From NCBI GenBank assembly GCA_017628775.1, contig JAGBYN010000090.1:1-11908 (forward strand): a stretch of DNA of 11,908 nucleotides. Direction: 5' to 3'. Below are positions 1 to 4,918 of this stretch, in pieces. The stretch comes from Bacteroidaceae bacterium. Its GTDB lineage: Bacteria; Bacteroidota; Bacteroidia; Bacteroidales; Bacteroidaceae. The notes below the pieces were generated by a model. It had not been told where the DNA came from. It saw only the letters and a list, made by a program, of their open reading frames with translations, and searched no databases. How positions within the stretch are numbered: the stretch's first letter is position 1; every line of letters starts with the position of its first letter. The position numbers and the translations under genes are program-made.

Positions 1-132
<132 letters not shown>

Positions 133-160
133 TCCTAATCAGTATATGGGATATACAAAT

Positions 161-190
161 AGAGGACTGCAATCGCAGTCCTCTATTTTG
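161..190 (+). terminator. Intrinsic terminator of gap
   Basis: A perfect 10-bp stem (AGAGGACTGC at 161-170, its complement at 175-184) closes a four-base loop and is followed by ATTTTGT. It lies just downstream of the gap stop codon. Confidence 0.9.
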
Positions 191-270
191 TCTCTTCTTT
201 CTCTACAGCCCGTTCCTGGTTTGTTTTGAAAACTAGATATCCAGCACTTTAGTAATAGTGTGCGTTATAT

Positions 271-310
271 AACAAAAAAAGACACCTTCAATGAAGATGT
301 CTTTTTTGTT
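271..310 (-). terminator. Terminator of the tRNA operon (A/T-flanked, could act both ways)
   Basis: The stem AACAAAAAAAGACA-CTTC pairs with GAAG-TGTCTTTTTTGTT around a short AAT loop. On the minus strand it sits directly after the last tRNA and ends in a T-run. The symmetric A and T tracts mean it may also stop plus-strand readthrough from gap. Confidence 0.8.
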
Positions 311-311
311 G

Positions 312-395
312 TGCGCAGGATGAGACTCGAACTCACACGGCCTTGCAGCCACTACCCCCTCAAAGTAGCGTGTATACCAATTTCACCACCTGCGC
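312..395 (-). tRNA. tRNA-Leu (anticodon GAG)
   Basis: Read on the minus strand this is an 84-nt class II tRNA. The acceptor arm GCGCAGG pairs with CCTGCGC, followed by discriminator A. The anticodon stem CTACT/GGTAG holds loop TTGAGGG, giving anticodon GAG for CUC/CUU codons. A long variable arm (GGC-TGCAAG-GCC) and a T arm with TTCGAGT are present. CCA is not encoded. The A-loop/D-arm string GAAATTGGTA is typical of bacterial tRNA-Leu. It is the last gene of a three-tRNA operon. Confidence 0.95.
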
Positions 396-428
396 TCGTA
401 TTCATTTTATAGATGAATCGAAACTTAG

Positions 429-509
429 TGCCCAGAACAGGACTCGAACCTGCACGTCGCGAAACACTCGCACCTGAAACGAGCGCGTCTACCATTCCGC
501 CACCTGGGC
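429..509 (-). tRNA. tRNA-Leu (anticodon CAG)
   Basis: This 81-nt class II tRNA has acceptor GCCCAGG pairing with TCTGGGC (one G-T pair) and discriminator A. The anticodon stem CTCGT/GCGAG holds loop TTCAGGT, giving anticodon CAG for the CUG codon. It has a long variable arm and a T arm GCAGG-TTCGAGT-CCTGT. CCA is not encoded. It lies 33 bp upstream of tRNA-Leu(GAG) and 7 bp downstream of tRNA-Gly in the transcribed direction. Confidence 0.95.
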
Positions 510-516
510 TACGTTG

Positions 517-589
517 AGCGGAAAACGAGGCTCGAACTCGCGACCCCAACCTTGGCAAGGTTGTGCTCTACCAACTGAGCTATTTCCGC
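517..589 (-). tRNA. tRNA-Gly (anticodon GCC)
   Basis: This is a 73-nt canonical tRNA. The acceptor GCGGAAA pairs with TTTCCGC, with discriminator T. The anticodon stem CAACC/GGTTG holds TTGCCAA, giving anticodon GCC. The D arm TAGCTCAGTTGGTAGAGC and the T-loop GTTCGAG are standard. It is the first gene of the tRNA operon, about 12 nt after the predicted start of transcription. Confidence 0.96.
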
Positions 590-601
590 ATTTTCTGTTT
601 T

Positions 602-639
602 GCGACTGCAAAGGTACACTATTTTTCTAAATACACAAA
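602..639 (-). promoter_or_regulatory. Bacteroidetes-type promoter of the tRNA operon
   Basis: On the minus strand the -33 box TTTG (639-636), a 19-bp spacer and the -7 box TACCTTTG (616-609) match the Bacteroidetes sigma-ABfr consensus TTTG-N19-TAnnTTTG. Transcription would start near 602, just ahead of tRNA-Gly. Confidence 0.8.
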
Positions 640-750
640 AATATTAACAAGAAAATATCGCACACTTCTAAAAAAATCGCAAAACAACAATCAAACTTGC
701 CACATACACACTACAAATTCGCCACATCAAGTGCATTTTACGGCTCGTTT

Positions 751-782
751 AGTTATGGTAAAATAATTATTTAACCGTTACT
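751..782. repeat. AT-rich 32-bp dyad
   Basis: This is an imperfect palindrome centred on AAATAATTATTT, with GGT/ACC and AGT/ACT flanks; 13 of 16 positions pair and one more can wobble. It lies between the end of the DUF308 gene and the tRNA operon. No T-run follows on either strand, so it is not a standard terminator. It could be an operator or a cruciform; the function is unknown. Confidence 0.45.
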
Positions 783-788
783 AAAAAA

Positions 789-838
789 GGAATATTGTAT
801 ATCAAAAATTATCTGAAGTTATTTTTTCACCATTACTT
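789..838. repeat. Intergenic repeat, copy A (overlaps the 3' end of the DUF308 gene)
   Basis: This is a 50-bp segment containing TATTGTATATCAAAAA, then TC-GA-GTTATTTT and TTACTT. It matches 3665-3713 with one single-base gap. The first 16 bases of the shared core are identical and later positions differ mainly by transitions. Here it supplies the stop codon and the last codons of the DUF308 gene. Confidence 0.7.
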
Positions 839-1419
839 TCAAACTCTTCTGGTTCTTGCTGTTCCAATAACGTTTGCTCTTCCTTTTTCTTCAATGAACG
901 CAAAAAGAAATACGAACGCATAACCATCAATAGTTCTAAAAGGGCATATACCATAGCAGCATAACCCATAATTTGAAACGGCACACTGGCTGCCTCTTGT
1001 GGACGGGAAAGAATAAACACACCGACGATAAGTATCACAACAGGAAACAGGTAATACACCCAAGCTACATTCATCCCTTTCCTACTTAAATCAACCCACT
1101 TCAGTAACTGAATCGCTCCAGCGAGAATAAGCAACACAGCAAGCAAATACATCAATATTCCGATAAACAAGGTTGGGAACAACAGTAAAATCACACCAAA
1201 AATAACACTCCCCGTTCCCACCACAGAGGGAAGCATAAGCGCTGCCTTTTCCTTCATAACAAAAGCGCCAATGGTTGTAACCAGTCCCGGAATCAAAAAC
1301 AACAACCCCAAACCTTGAACAATCAACGTGGGAGCTAAGTCGGCATAACCAACCAACCCTACCCCCATAATCAACACAAGAATAGAACGCAAAAATGCGT
1401 TTCGCATCAAACTTTCCAT
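802..1419 (-). CDS. DUF308/HdeD-like integral membrane protein
   Basis: This 205-residue protein is almost entirely hydrophobic up to residue 173. About six membrane segments can be drawn (roughly 9-24, 29-54, 64-83, 87-106, 119-138 and 147-168), arranged as repeated short helix pairs as in the HdeD/DUF308 family (PF03729). After these comes a charged cytosolic tail (RSLKKKEEQTLLEQQ...). HdeD is linked to acid resistance in enterobacteria, but no function can be transferred to this protein. Two starts are possible, ATG at 1417-1419 or at 1405-1407; both precede the first membrane segment. Residues 195-205 and the stop lie inside an intergenic repeat. The gene looks monocistronic, with its own possible promoter. 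Confidence 0.8.
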   Translation of the reverse strand: MESLMRNAFLRSILVLIMGVGLVGYADLAPTLIVQGLGLLFLIPGLVTTIGAFVMKEKAALMLPSVVGTGSVIFGVILLLFPTLFIGILMYLLAVLLILAGAIQLLKWVDLSRKGMNVAWVYYLFPVVILIVGVFILSRPQEAASVPFQIMGYAAMVYALLELLMVMRSYFFLRSLKKKEEQTLLEQQEPEEFESNGEKITSDNF

Positions 1420-1453
1420 ATACTCAGAAAATTAATTAGGAATAAATTCGTAG

Positions 1454-1481
1454 CAAATTTATGAATATCTTTCAAAACAAA
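1454..1481 (-). promoter_or_regulatory. Possible promoter of the DUF308 gene
   Basis: On the minus strand, -7 box TAAATTTG (1461-1454) matches TAnnTTTG exactly. A TTTG at 1481-1478 is 16 bp upstream, shorter than the usual 19 bp. The -7 box is 35 bp before the start codon. Confidence 0.5.
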
Positions 1482-1633
1482 AAACCAATATCGTGTTAAT
1501 ATTTCTATACGTATGTTGCGTTAATAAAAAACAAAGGCAATCCGCATGTCATTGTAAGGACCGCCCCCCCGTGTCGACCCATCGTCAACCCACGTACACA
1601 CCGGCCACATAACACAGATAAACACAAATAAAT

Positions 1634-1657
1634 AACGATTAACGATTAATGATTAAT
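1634..1657. repeat. Short ACGATTA tandem repeat
   Basis: The sequence contains ACGATTA, ACGATTA and ATGATTA in succession. The same AACGATTAA string recurs near 4786-4800 upstream of fkp. This is low-complexity intergenic sequence without a recognised role. Confidence 0.6.
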
Positions 1658-1674
1658 GGACTGAATTTAGTAAG

Positions 1675-1761
1675 GAGTGAGGAGTGAGTAATAACCGTCC
1701 GGATGGGAACTCCTAAATCCTCACTTCTCACTCCTCACTCCCTACTTCTCACTCCTCACTT
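1675..1761. repeat. GAGTGAGGAGTGAG inverted and direct repeats
   Basis: GAGTGAGGAGTGAG at 1675-1688 is perfectly inverted at 1727-1740. A further copy of the pyrimidine-strand form (CTTCTCACTCCTCACTT) follows at 1745-1761. The RNA would form a 14-bp stem with a 38-nt loop. There is no T-run, so a terminator is unlikely. The purine/pyrimidine strand asymmetry suggests slippage-driven expansion. Confidence 0.7.
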
Positions 1762-2019
1762 GAAATAACTCTATTATCTGTACTCTATAATAAAGTCCTC
1801 CCACTGAAGACACAAATGAACACAAATATAATCAGTGTCAATTTGTGCGATCTATGGGAGAAAAACCACCATAATATTCCAGATTTTTAAAAAATTTCAA
1901 AAAACTGAAAAATATCATTTTGTCACAATGTTAAAAATTACAGAAAAATGTTAAACGGGTAAATACTGCTCCGAAACCGAGTTTTGAACCAAACATACTT
2001 GGTACTAAAAATTCCAAAG

Positions 2020-2059
2020 GGAGAAATTTTTCCTTCGTAAGGAGAAATTTTTCTTTCGT
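2020..2059. repeat. Tandem 21-bp repeat (two copies)
   Basis: GGAGAAATTTTTCCTTCGT (2020-2038) is repeated at 2041-2059 with a single C-to-T change, giving a period of 21 bp. Each copy contains a small palindrome, GAGAAATTTTTC. No gene overlaps it. Confidence 0.75.
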
Positions 2060-2103
2060 GCGACCTTATTTTTCACTCTTTTTAAGCCTTTTTTAGGTCA
2101 AAA

Positions 2104-2136
2104 CAAGCAAAAAAGGAGCCCATTGGGGACTCCTTC
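2104..2136 (-). terminator. Minus-strand hairpin terminator
   Basis: On the minus strand, AAGGAG-T-CCC pairs with GGG-CTCCTT across a short CAAT loop, followed directly by TTTTTTG. It stands only a few bases after a consensus promoter on the same strand. Confidence 0.65.
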
Positions 2137-2140
2137 TCTT

Positions 2141-2179
2141 CTCTACACAAATTTACAACATTTCTTGCCGAAATCCAAA
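2141..2179 (-). promoter_or_regulatory. Consensus Bacteroidetes promoter with no gene
   Basis: On the minus strand TTTG (2179-2176), a 20-bp spacer and TAAATTTG (2155-2148) match the sigma-ABfr consensus. The predicted start near 2141 would give a transcript of about 35-40 nt before the terminator at 2136-2104. The next same-strand gene starts 720 bp away and has its own possible promoter. Confidence 0.55.
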
Positions 2180-2231
2180 TTTGAAAAAACCACCCAAAAT
2201 TCCGGATTTTTAAATTCTCATCAAAAACTTT

Positions 2232-2279
2232 ACAAAATGTCTGTTTTTGGGGCGTTTTTCTGACATTTTGTTTTTTTTT
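2232..2279 (+). terminator. Possible plus-strand terminator
   Basis: A perfect 10-bp stem (ACAAAATGTC at 2232-2241, complement at 2262-2271) encloses a 20-nt loop and is followed by a run of T. The long loop weakens the call. No plus-strand gene precedes it within 2 kb. Confidence 0.45.
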
Positions 2280-2370
2280 GCCATTTTTCGAATTGCACAC
2301 AAAGGATCAAAACCCCTCAAAAGATGTTTTATATTTTATGGATGTTCTTTTAAGAATCTTTTAGTTCATA

Positions 2371-2410
2371 AAAAACAGCTACCCAATGGATATCTTGGGT
2401 AGCTGTTTTT
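2371..2410 (-). terminator. Strong terminator, probably of the divIC/membrane-protein transcript
   Basis: A perfect 16-bp stem (AAAAACAGCTACCCAA and its complement) with an 8-nt loop carries A and T tracts on both sides, so it can work in both directions. The nearest transcript running into it is the minus-strand gene ending at 2663. A foldback element now lies between that stop codon and this hairpin. Confidence 0.85.
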
Positions 2411-2441
2411 CTTTAATAAAATATTCTTGTCTGATCATTAA

Positions 2442-2634
2442 AGGTAGGTTCTATAAATTAGCTTGAGGCGATTTTGCTTAAGATTGTAGAGGATTTTTCT
2501 TTTTATCGACGAAGAAGCGTAGCGGGCTACGTTTCAAGGAGATAAAGAGAAAAATACCTAAAAGATAAGCAAAGCGACCAAGTCGAGAATCTACCTGAAA
2601 AAAAATGAGAAATACTAATTTATAGAACCTACCT
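2442..2634. mobile_element. Foldback (MITE-like) element 1
   Basis: Perfect 20-bp terminal inverted repeats, AGGTAGGTTCTATAAATTAG at 2442-2461 and its complement at 2615-2634, bound a 193-bp element. The inside is itself an imperfect palindrome centred on CGTAGC-GG-GCTACG (2518-2531). The arms match over about 55 bases (for example TAAGCAAA and the GATAAA-AGAAAAAT stretch). The right arm has about 27 extra bases. It encodes no protein, so it would have needed a transposase supplied elsewhere. No clear target-site duplication is visible (at most AA). The family is not recognised. Confidence 0.75.
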
Positions 2635-2662
2635 AAACAAAGTAACGAATTCTAACCTACAT

Positions 2663-3052
2663 CTAATCGATAATCTGTTCGTTTTCCTTTCGTATCTCTG
2701 CAGGCAATCTAAATGAAACATACAGTTCTAAAAATGCACCGATAGCCAATAAAACCATCCATGATTTTTCTTGCAACGGCAAGAGTCCATGCGCGGTAAG
2801 CATAAAAACAAAACCCGAAGCAATAATCAAGCATGATGCTATAACCTGCTGACGACGCAAGCGTTTAATCGTGATATTTTGCCCCTCATAGCGTTGCAAC
2901 AACTGCATACCACCAAAAGCAACAGCACCCGACAAGTACACATACGGTGCATAGGGCATTAAAGAAACTTCTACAGGCATAAATGCCCCTATAAGCAGCA
3001 AGATACCACCTATATTATAGAGATACATTTGAAATTTTGTCAATTCTTTCAT
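2663..3052 (-). CDS. Small four-TM membrane protein, function unknown
   Basis: This 129-residue protein has four hydrophobic segments at about 11-25, 34-52, 68-87 and 97-115. Between them is a basic loop, KRLRRQQ (63-69), and the C-terminus is charged (RLPAEIRKENEQ). I do not recognise a named domain and assign no function. The gene lies on the same strand as divIC, 153 bp downstream, and the two are likely cotranscribed. I recall similar small membrane proteins beside FtsB/DivIC genes in Bacteroidales, which could mean a role near the division or envelope machinery, but that is inference. The ATG at 3050-3052 is followed by MKELTKF, a plausible cytosolic start. No Shine-Dalgarno sequence is present. 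Confidence 0.75.
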   Translation of the reverse strand: MKELTKFQMYLYNIGGILLLIGAFMPVEVSLMPYAPYVYLSGAVAFGGMQLLQRYEGQNITIKRLRRQQVIASCLIIASGFVFMLTAHGLLPLQEKSWMVLLAIGAFLELYVSFRLPAEIRKENEQIID

Positions 3053-3071
3053 AACACTGTATTATTTTATA

Positions 3072-3189
3072 GAGTACAGAGCGTATAATCGAGTACAGAC
3101 AACAGAGTACAGAGTACAACTGCCATGCGGGAGAACATCGTCTACTCAGCAAACGAACTCGTCTACTCGTACCTATAAACTCGTCTACT
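3072..3189. repeat. Low-complexity GAGTACA and CGTCTACT repeats
   Basis: Four copies of GAGTACA (3072, 3091, 3105, 3112) are followed by three copies of CGTCTACT at 3139, 3160 and 3182, spaced 21 and 22 bp. They fill the gap between divIC and the downstream membrane protein gene. Confidence 0.65.
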
Positions 3190-3205
3190 AAATCACTACA
3201 TTTGA

Positions 3206-3505
3206 TTATTCTATAACGTAAACATCCTCGTTTGGCGTTTTCATAAAAAGGCGCATGCGTGCCACTTCTTCAACCACGTCGGGATCGTTTTGCAAGGCTC
3301 TCAACTCCTTTTGCGCCAACTCAAACTGCTCCTCGTATTGGGCAATTTCTTCACGAAGCGCATCATTCTTAGCACGAATTTCCTTTCTATTCAGCAAACT
3401 ATTTTCGTCGGTCACACACAAGATGAGCGCAAACAAAATAATCGTCCAAACGAATTTGTATCGCCAGATTTGAGAGAATATAGCTTGAAAATTAATTTGG
3501 GGCAT
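3206..3505 (-). CDS. DivIC/FtsB family septum formation initiator
   Basis: This 99-residue bitopic protein has a short cytosolic N-terminus (MPQINFQAIFSQIWRYK), one membrane segment at about 18-32, and a heptad-rich coiled coil at about 38-72. The C-terminal motif is EEVARMRLFMKTPNEDVYVI, close to the family pattern in which a charged helix is followed by K-P-x-E-D-x-Y-V-I (PF04977). DivIC/FtsB works with FtsL and the FtsQ/DivIB protein in the divisome. The open frame runs 52 codons further upstream to 3661, but those codons lie in a foldback element and read as unlike the family, so I chose the ATG at 3503-3505. Known relatives are about 100 residues long. Confidence 0.88.
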   Translation of the reverse strand: MPQINFQAIFSQIWRYKFVWTIILFALILCVTDENSLLNRKEIRAKNDALREEIAQYEEQFELAQKELRALQNDPDVVEEVARMRLFMKTPNEDVYVIE

Positions 3506-3511
3506 ATCTAA

Positions 3512-3690
3512 GGACAATATTAGTAACAATGAAATAATAAGTTCGGATAGTCTTAATTGTATTTTTAGCTGTTCTTGATTTATACAGAAGGAACATAGCG
3601 GGCTATGTGACTGATGATCAAAGACAAAGGCGGCAAAAAAAACAATTCTAAAAATATCCACAAAGAAATATTGTATATCAAAAACTGTCC
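3512..3690. mobile_element. Foldback element 2, upstream of divIC
   Basis: The centre is ACATAGC-GG-GCTATGT (3593-3608). Arms pair imperfectly out to GGATA (3545-3549) and TATCC (3655-3659), including TTA-AATTGT stretches. A weaker outer pair GGACA/TGTCC near 3512 and 3690 suggests the full extent. Its core AGAAG-n-ACrTAGCGGGCTAyGT is shared with foldback element 1, but the 20-bp termini are not. It carries no gene. It overlaps intergenic repeat copy B on its right side. The core palindrome is certain; the outer limits are tentative. Confidence 0.6.
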
Positions 3691-3713
3691 GAGGTTATTT
3701 TCTGTCGTTACTT
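3665..3713. repeat. Intergenic repeat, copy B (ends at the DUF4369 gene stop)
   Basis: This matches 789-838 with one single-base gap and begins exactly at the stop codon of the DUF4369 gene in that gene's reading direction. The shared core is TATTGTATATCAAAAA. Confidence 0.7.
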
Positions 3714-4395
3714 AGTTTTGAAATTCATACCCCACGCGTTGCAAGAACGTAGAAATTCTCGGATGACGCAAAAAATTAGTTGGGGCTTGTTTTAAAATAA
3801 AATGAACCTGAGGGGTGATAATGGGCACTGGATACTGATTACAAATCATCATAAAAATTCCAGGACCAAGCACATTGTCGAAATTATCAATCACAAAGCT
3901 TGTTTGTAACTTCTCTGTTTGAATATTCAATGAATCTTCTATCTGAGTTATCTTATCCAATTCATGTATAGACAATGCGCCGGTCATCATCAAGCGAATT
4001 CGATGTTGATGAAGAATTTCCCATTCGCGCTGAATGGCGTTTATTTTTTCGAAATAATTGTTTAGGCGTTGATTTAAAGCACCTCCTGTAATATTATTAC
4101 CTAAATGAGTAACACTAACATTCATATCGCCGTGTTCTATCACGATAGGCATCATGGTATATCCATCAACATCAATATGACCTAAAACGATAGAATCAAC
4201 AGGTCCTGAAAAGACGAATTGCCCGTGCACAACATCACATGAATCCATATACACGCGTTGTTCATCCTCGCCCACTACTGTGAGGTATAGTTTCTTCCCA
4301 TAGATTGAACCTTGCGACAAATCTCCAGAAATACTGTACTGATTTGAGCAAGCTATGAGCGATAATAAACTAAGGATATAAAAGAAGAACCTCAT
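3712..4395 (-). CDS. DUF4369-domain lipoprotein
   Basis: This 227-residue protein starts with a short hydrophobic signal and a lipobox ending in LIAC, so Cys16 is the probable lipid attachment site. Residues about 20-115 fit DUF4369 (PF14289). This is a beta-rich domain starting YSISGDL and ending in the family-typical pattern GNNITGGALNQRLNNYF. A helical region (about 115-170) follows. In Bacteroidetes DUF4369 usually precedes a thioredoxin/TlpA-like domain in proteins of about 370 residues. Here there is no CxxC motif and the protein ends at 227, so it is a DUF4369-only form. It is probably exported and anchored in an envelope membrane. Its function is unknown. Confidence 0.8.
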   Translation of the reverse strand: MRFFFYILSLLSLIACSNQYSISGDLSQGSIYGKKLYLTVVGEDEQRVYMDSCDVVHGQFVFSGPVDSIVLGHIDVDGYTMMPIVIEHGDMNVSVTHLGNNITGGALNQRLNNYFEKINAIQREWEILHQHRIRLMMTGALSIHELDKITQIEDSLNIQTEKLQTSFVIDNFDNVLGPGIFMMICNQYPVPIITPQVHFILKQAPTNFLRHPRISTFLQRVGYEFQN

Positions 4396-4427
4396 GAACC
4401 GAAATCTTGTTTTCTTTATTTGTTGTG

Positions 4428-4435
4428 CAAATATA
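4428..4435 (-). promoter_or_regulatory. -7 box of the DUF4369 lipoprotein gene
   Basis: TATATTTG on the minus strand matches TAnnTTTG and would start transcription near 4421, giving a leader of about 25 nt. No TTTG is found at the expected -33 position. Confidence 0.5.
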
Positions 4436-4561
4436 CATTATACTTTTATATTACGTAAGAGTTTTAGACCACGTATTCCGTGTTTTTAATATTTTTTAGG
4501 AATGCATAACAACTAAACATATCACAATGTCGAACTCAGGGTCGCACAGATTGAAAACAAG

Positions 4562-4645
4562 TCGGAGTTAGAAAAAACTAAATCAGACTTAAGAAAAACT
4601 AAATCGGACTTAGTTTAAATTATCTCAGACTTAGTTTTTCCATCT
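4562..4645. repeat. Four-copy array with a 21-bp period upstream of fkp
   Basis: The 9-mer TC[A/G]GA[C/G]TTA starts at 4562, 4583, 4604 and 4625, exactly 21 bp apart. The first two copies share an A-rich spacer (about AAAAACTAAA); in the last two it becomes T-rich (TTAGTTT). CTAAATCGGACTTAG at 4600-4614 is nearly palindromic. A period of two helical turns is what a multi-site DNA-binding array would show, but it could equally be a passive tandem repeat. Confidence 0.7.
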
Positions 4646-4726
4646 ACAACTGTTATGTATGTCCTTAAAAAACAACTGTAATTTATATTTATTACAGACA
4701 CATCGCGCTATGTTAAGATTTTCTTG

Positions 4727-4734
4727 TAAATTTG
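4727..4734 (+). promoter_or_regulatory. Possible -7 box for fkp
   Basis: TAAATTTG matches TAnnTTTG, but no TTTG stands about 19 bp upstream. Transcription from here would leave a leader of about 178 nt before the fkp ATG. Confidence 0.4.
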
Positions 4735-4918
4735 CAATAATATAACAGAAGTTTCATAAGTCCAACTTCTTAGTTTTTAAGGTTAGCGATTAACGATTAA
4801 TAACCTACGGCATACCATCGTTTAACTCACACTTTCTTGTCTACTCTTACCCATTAACTTGTTTAAGATACGAAATAACCTTAAAGCGTTCATCAGTTGC
4901 AAATTAAACCATTTTATT

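Larger units (their letters stand above)
1420..2662. other. Gene-poor 1.2-kb intergenic region
   Basis: I see no convincing protein gene here. Contents from left to right: a possible promoter for the DUF308 gene; a C-rich patch with seven consecutive C at 1564-1570; ACGATTA tandem repeats; a GAGTGAGGAGTGAG inverted repeat; a diverged direct repeat (1861-1890 and 2185-2213); paired AATGTTAAA motifs near 1927 and 1946; a tandem 21-bp repeat; a minus-strand promoter facing straight into a hairpin terminator; a plus-strand hairpin; a strong terminator; and a foldback element. One 72-codon open frame (2082-2300, minus) is rejected as a gene. Confidence 0.7.
4396..4918. other. Divergent intergenic region between the DUF4369 gene and fkp
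   Basis: This 520-bp AT-rich region separates two divergent transcription units. It holds the -7 box of the lipoprotein gene, a four-copy array with a 21-bp period (4562-4645), a plus-strand -7-like box at 4727-4734, and a GATTAACGATTAATAA repeat near 4786-4802. I see no small gene or structured RNA in it. Confidence 0.6.

Noticed and set aside
312..589. tRNA genes as an integration site for a mobile island
   Set aside because: No integrase, att-like repeat of a tRNA 3' end or phage gene is seen on either side; the tRNA operon has its own intact promoter and terminator.
1564..1570. Run of seven C as a phase-variation tract
   Set aside because: No gene or plausible promoter overlaps it, so length change would have no visible target.
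2082..2300. 72-codon minus-strand open frame in the gene-poor region
   Set aside because: It is low-complexity (Lys/Phe-rich), contains a consensus promoter and a hairpin terminator on the same strand, overlaps a repeated segment and resembles no family I know.
3072..3189. Possible CRISPR array
   Set aside because: The repeated units are only 7-8 bp, spacing is irregular and there are no unique spacers of protospacer size or cas genes.
4562..4645. Possible plasmid or phage origin iterons
   Set aside because: The 21-bp period resembles iterons, but there is no replication initiator gene nearby and the setting is chromosomal (gap, tRNAs, divIC, fkp).
4859..4918. Upstream TTG start for fkp adding 20 residues
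   Set aside because: The ATG at 4919 begins at the expected family N-terminus; the extra residues look like translated leader sequence.
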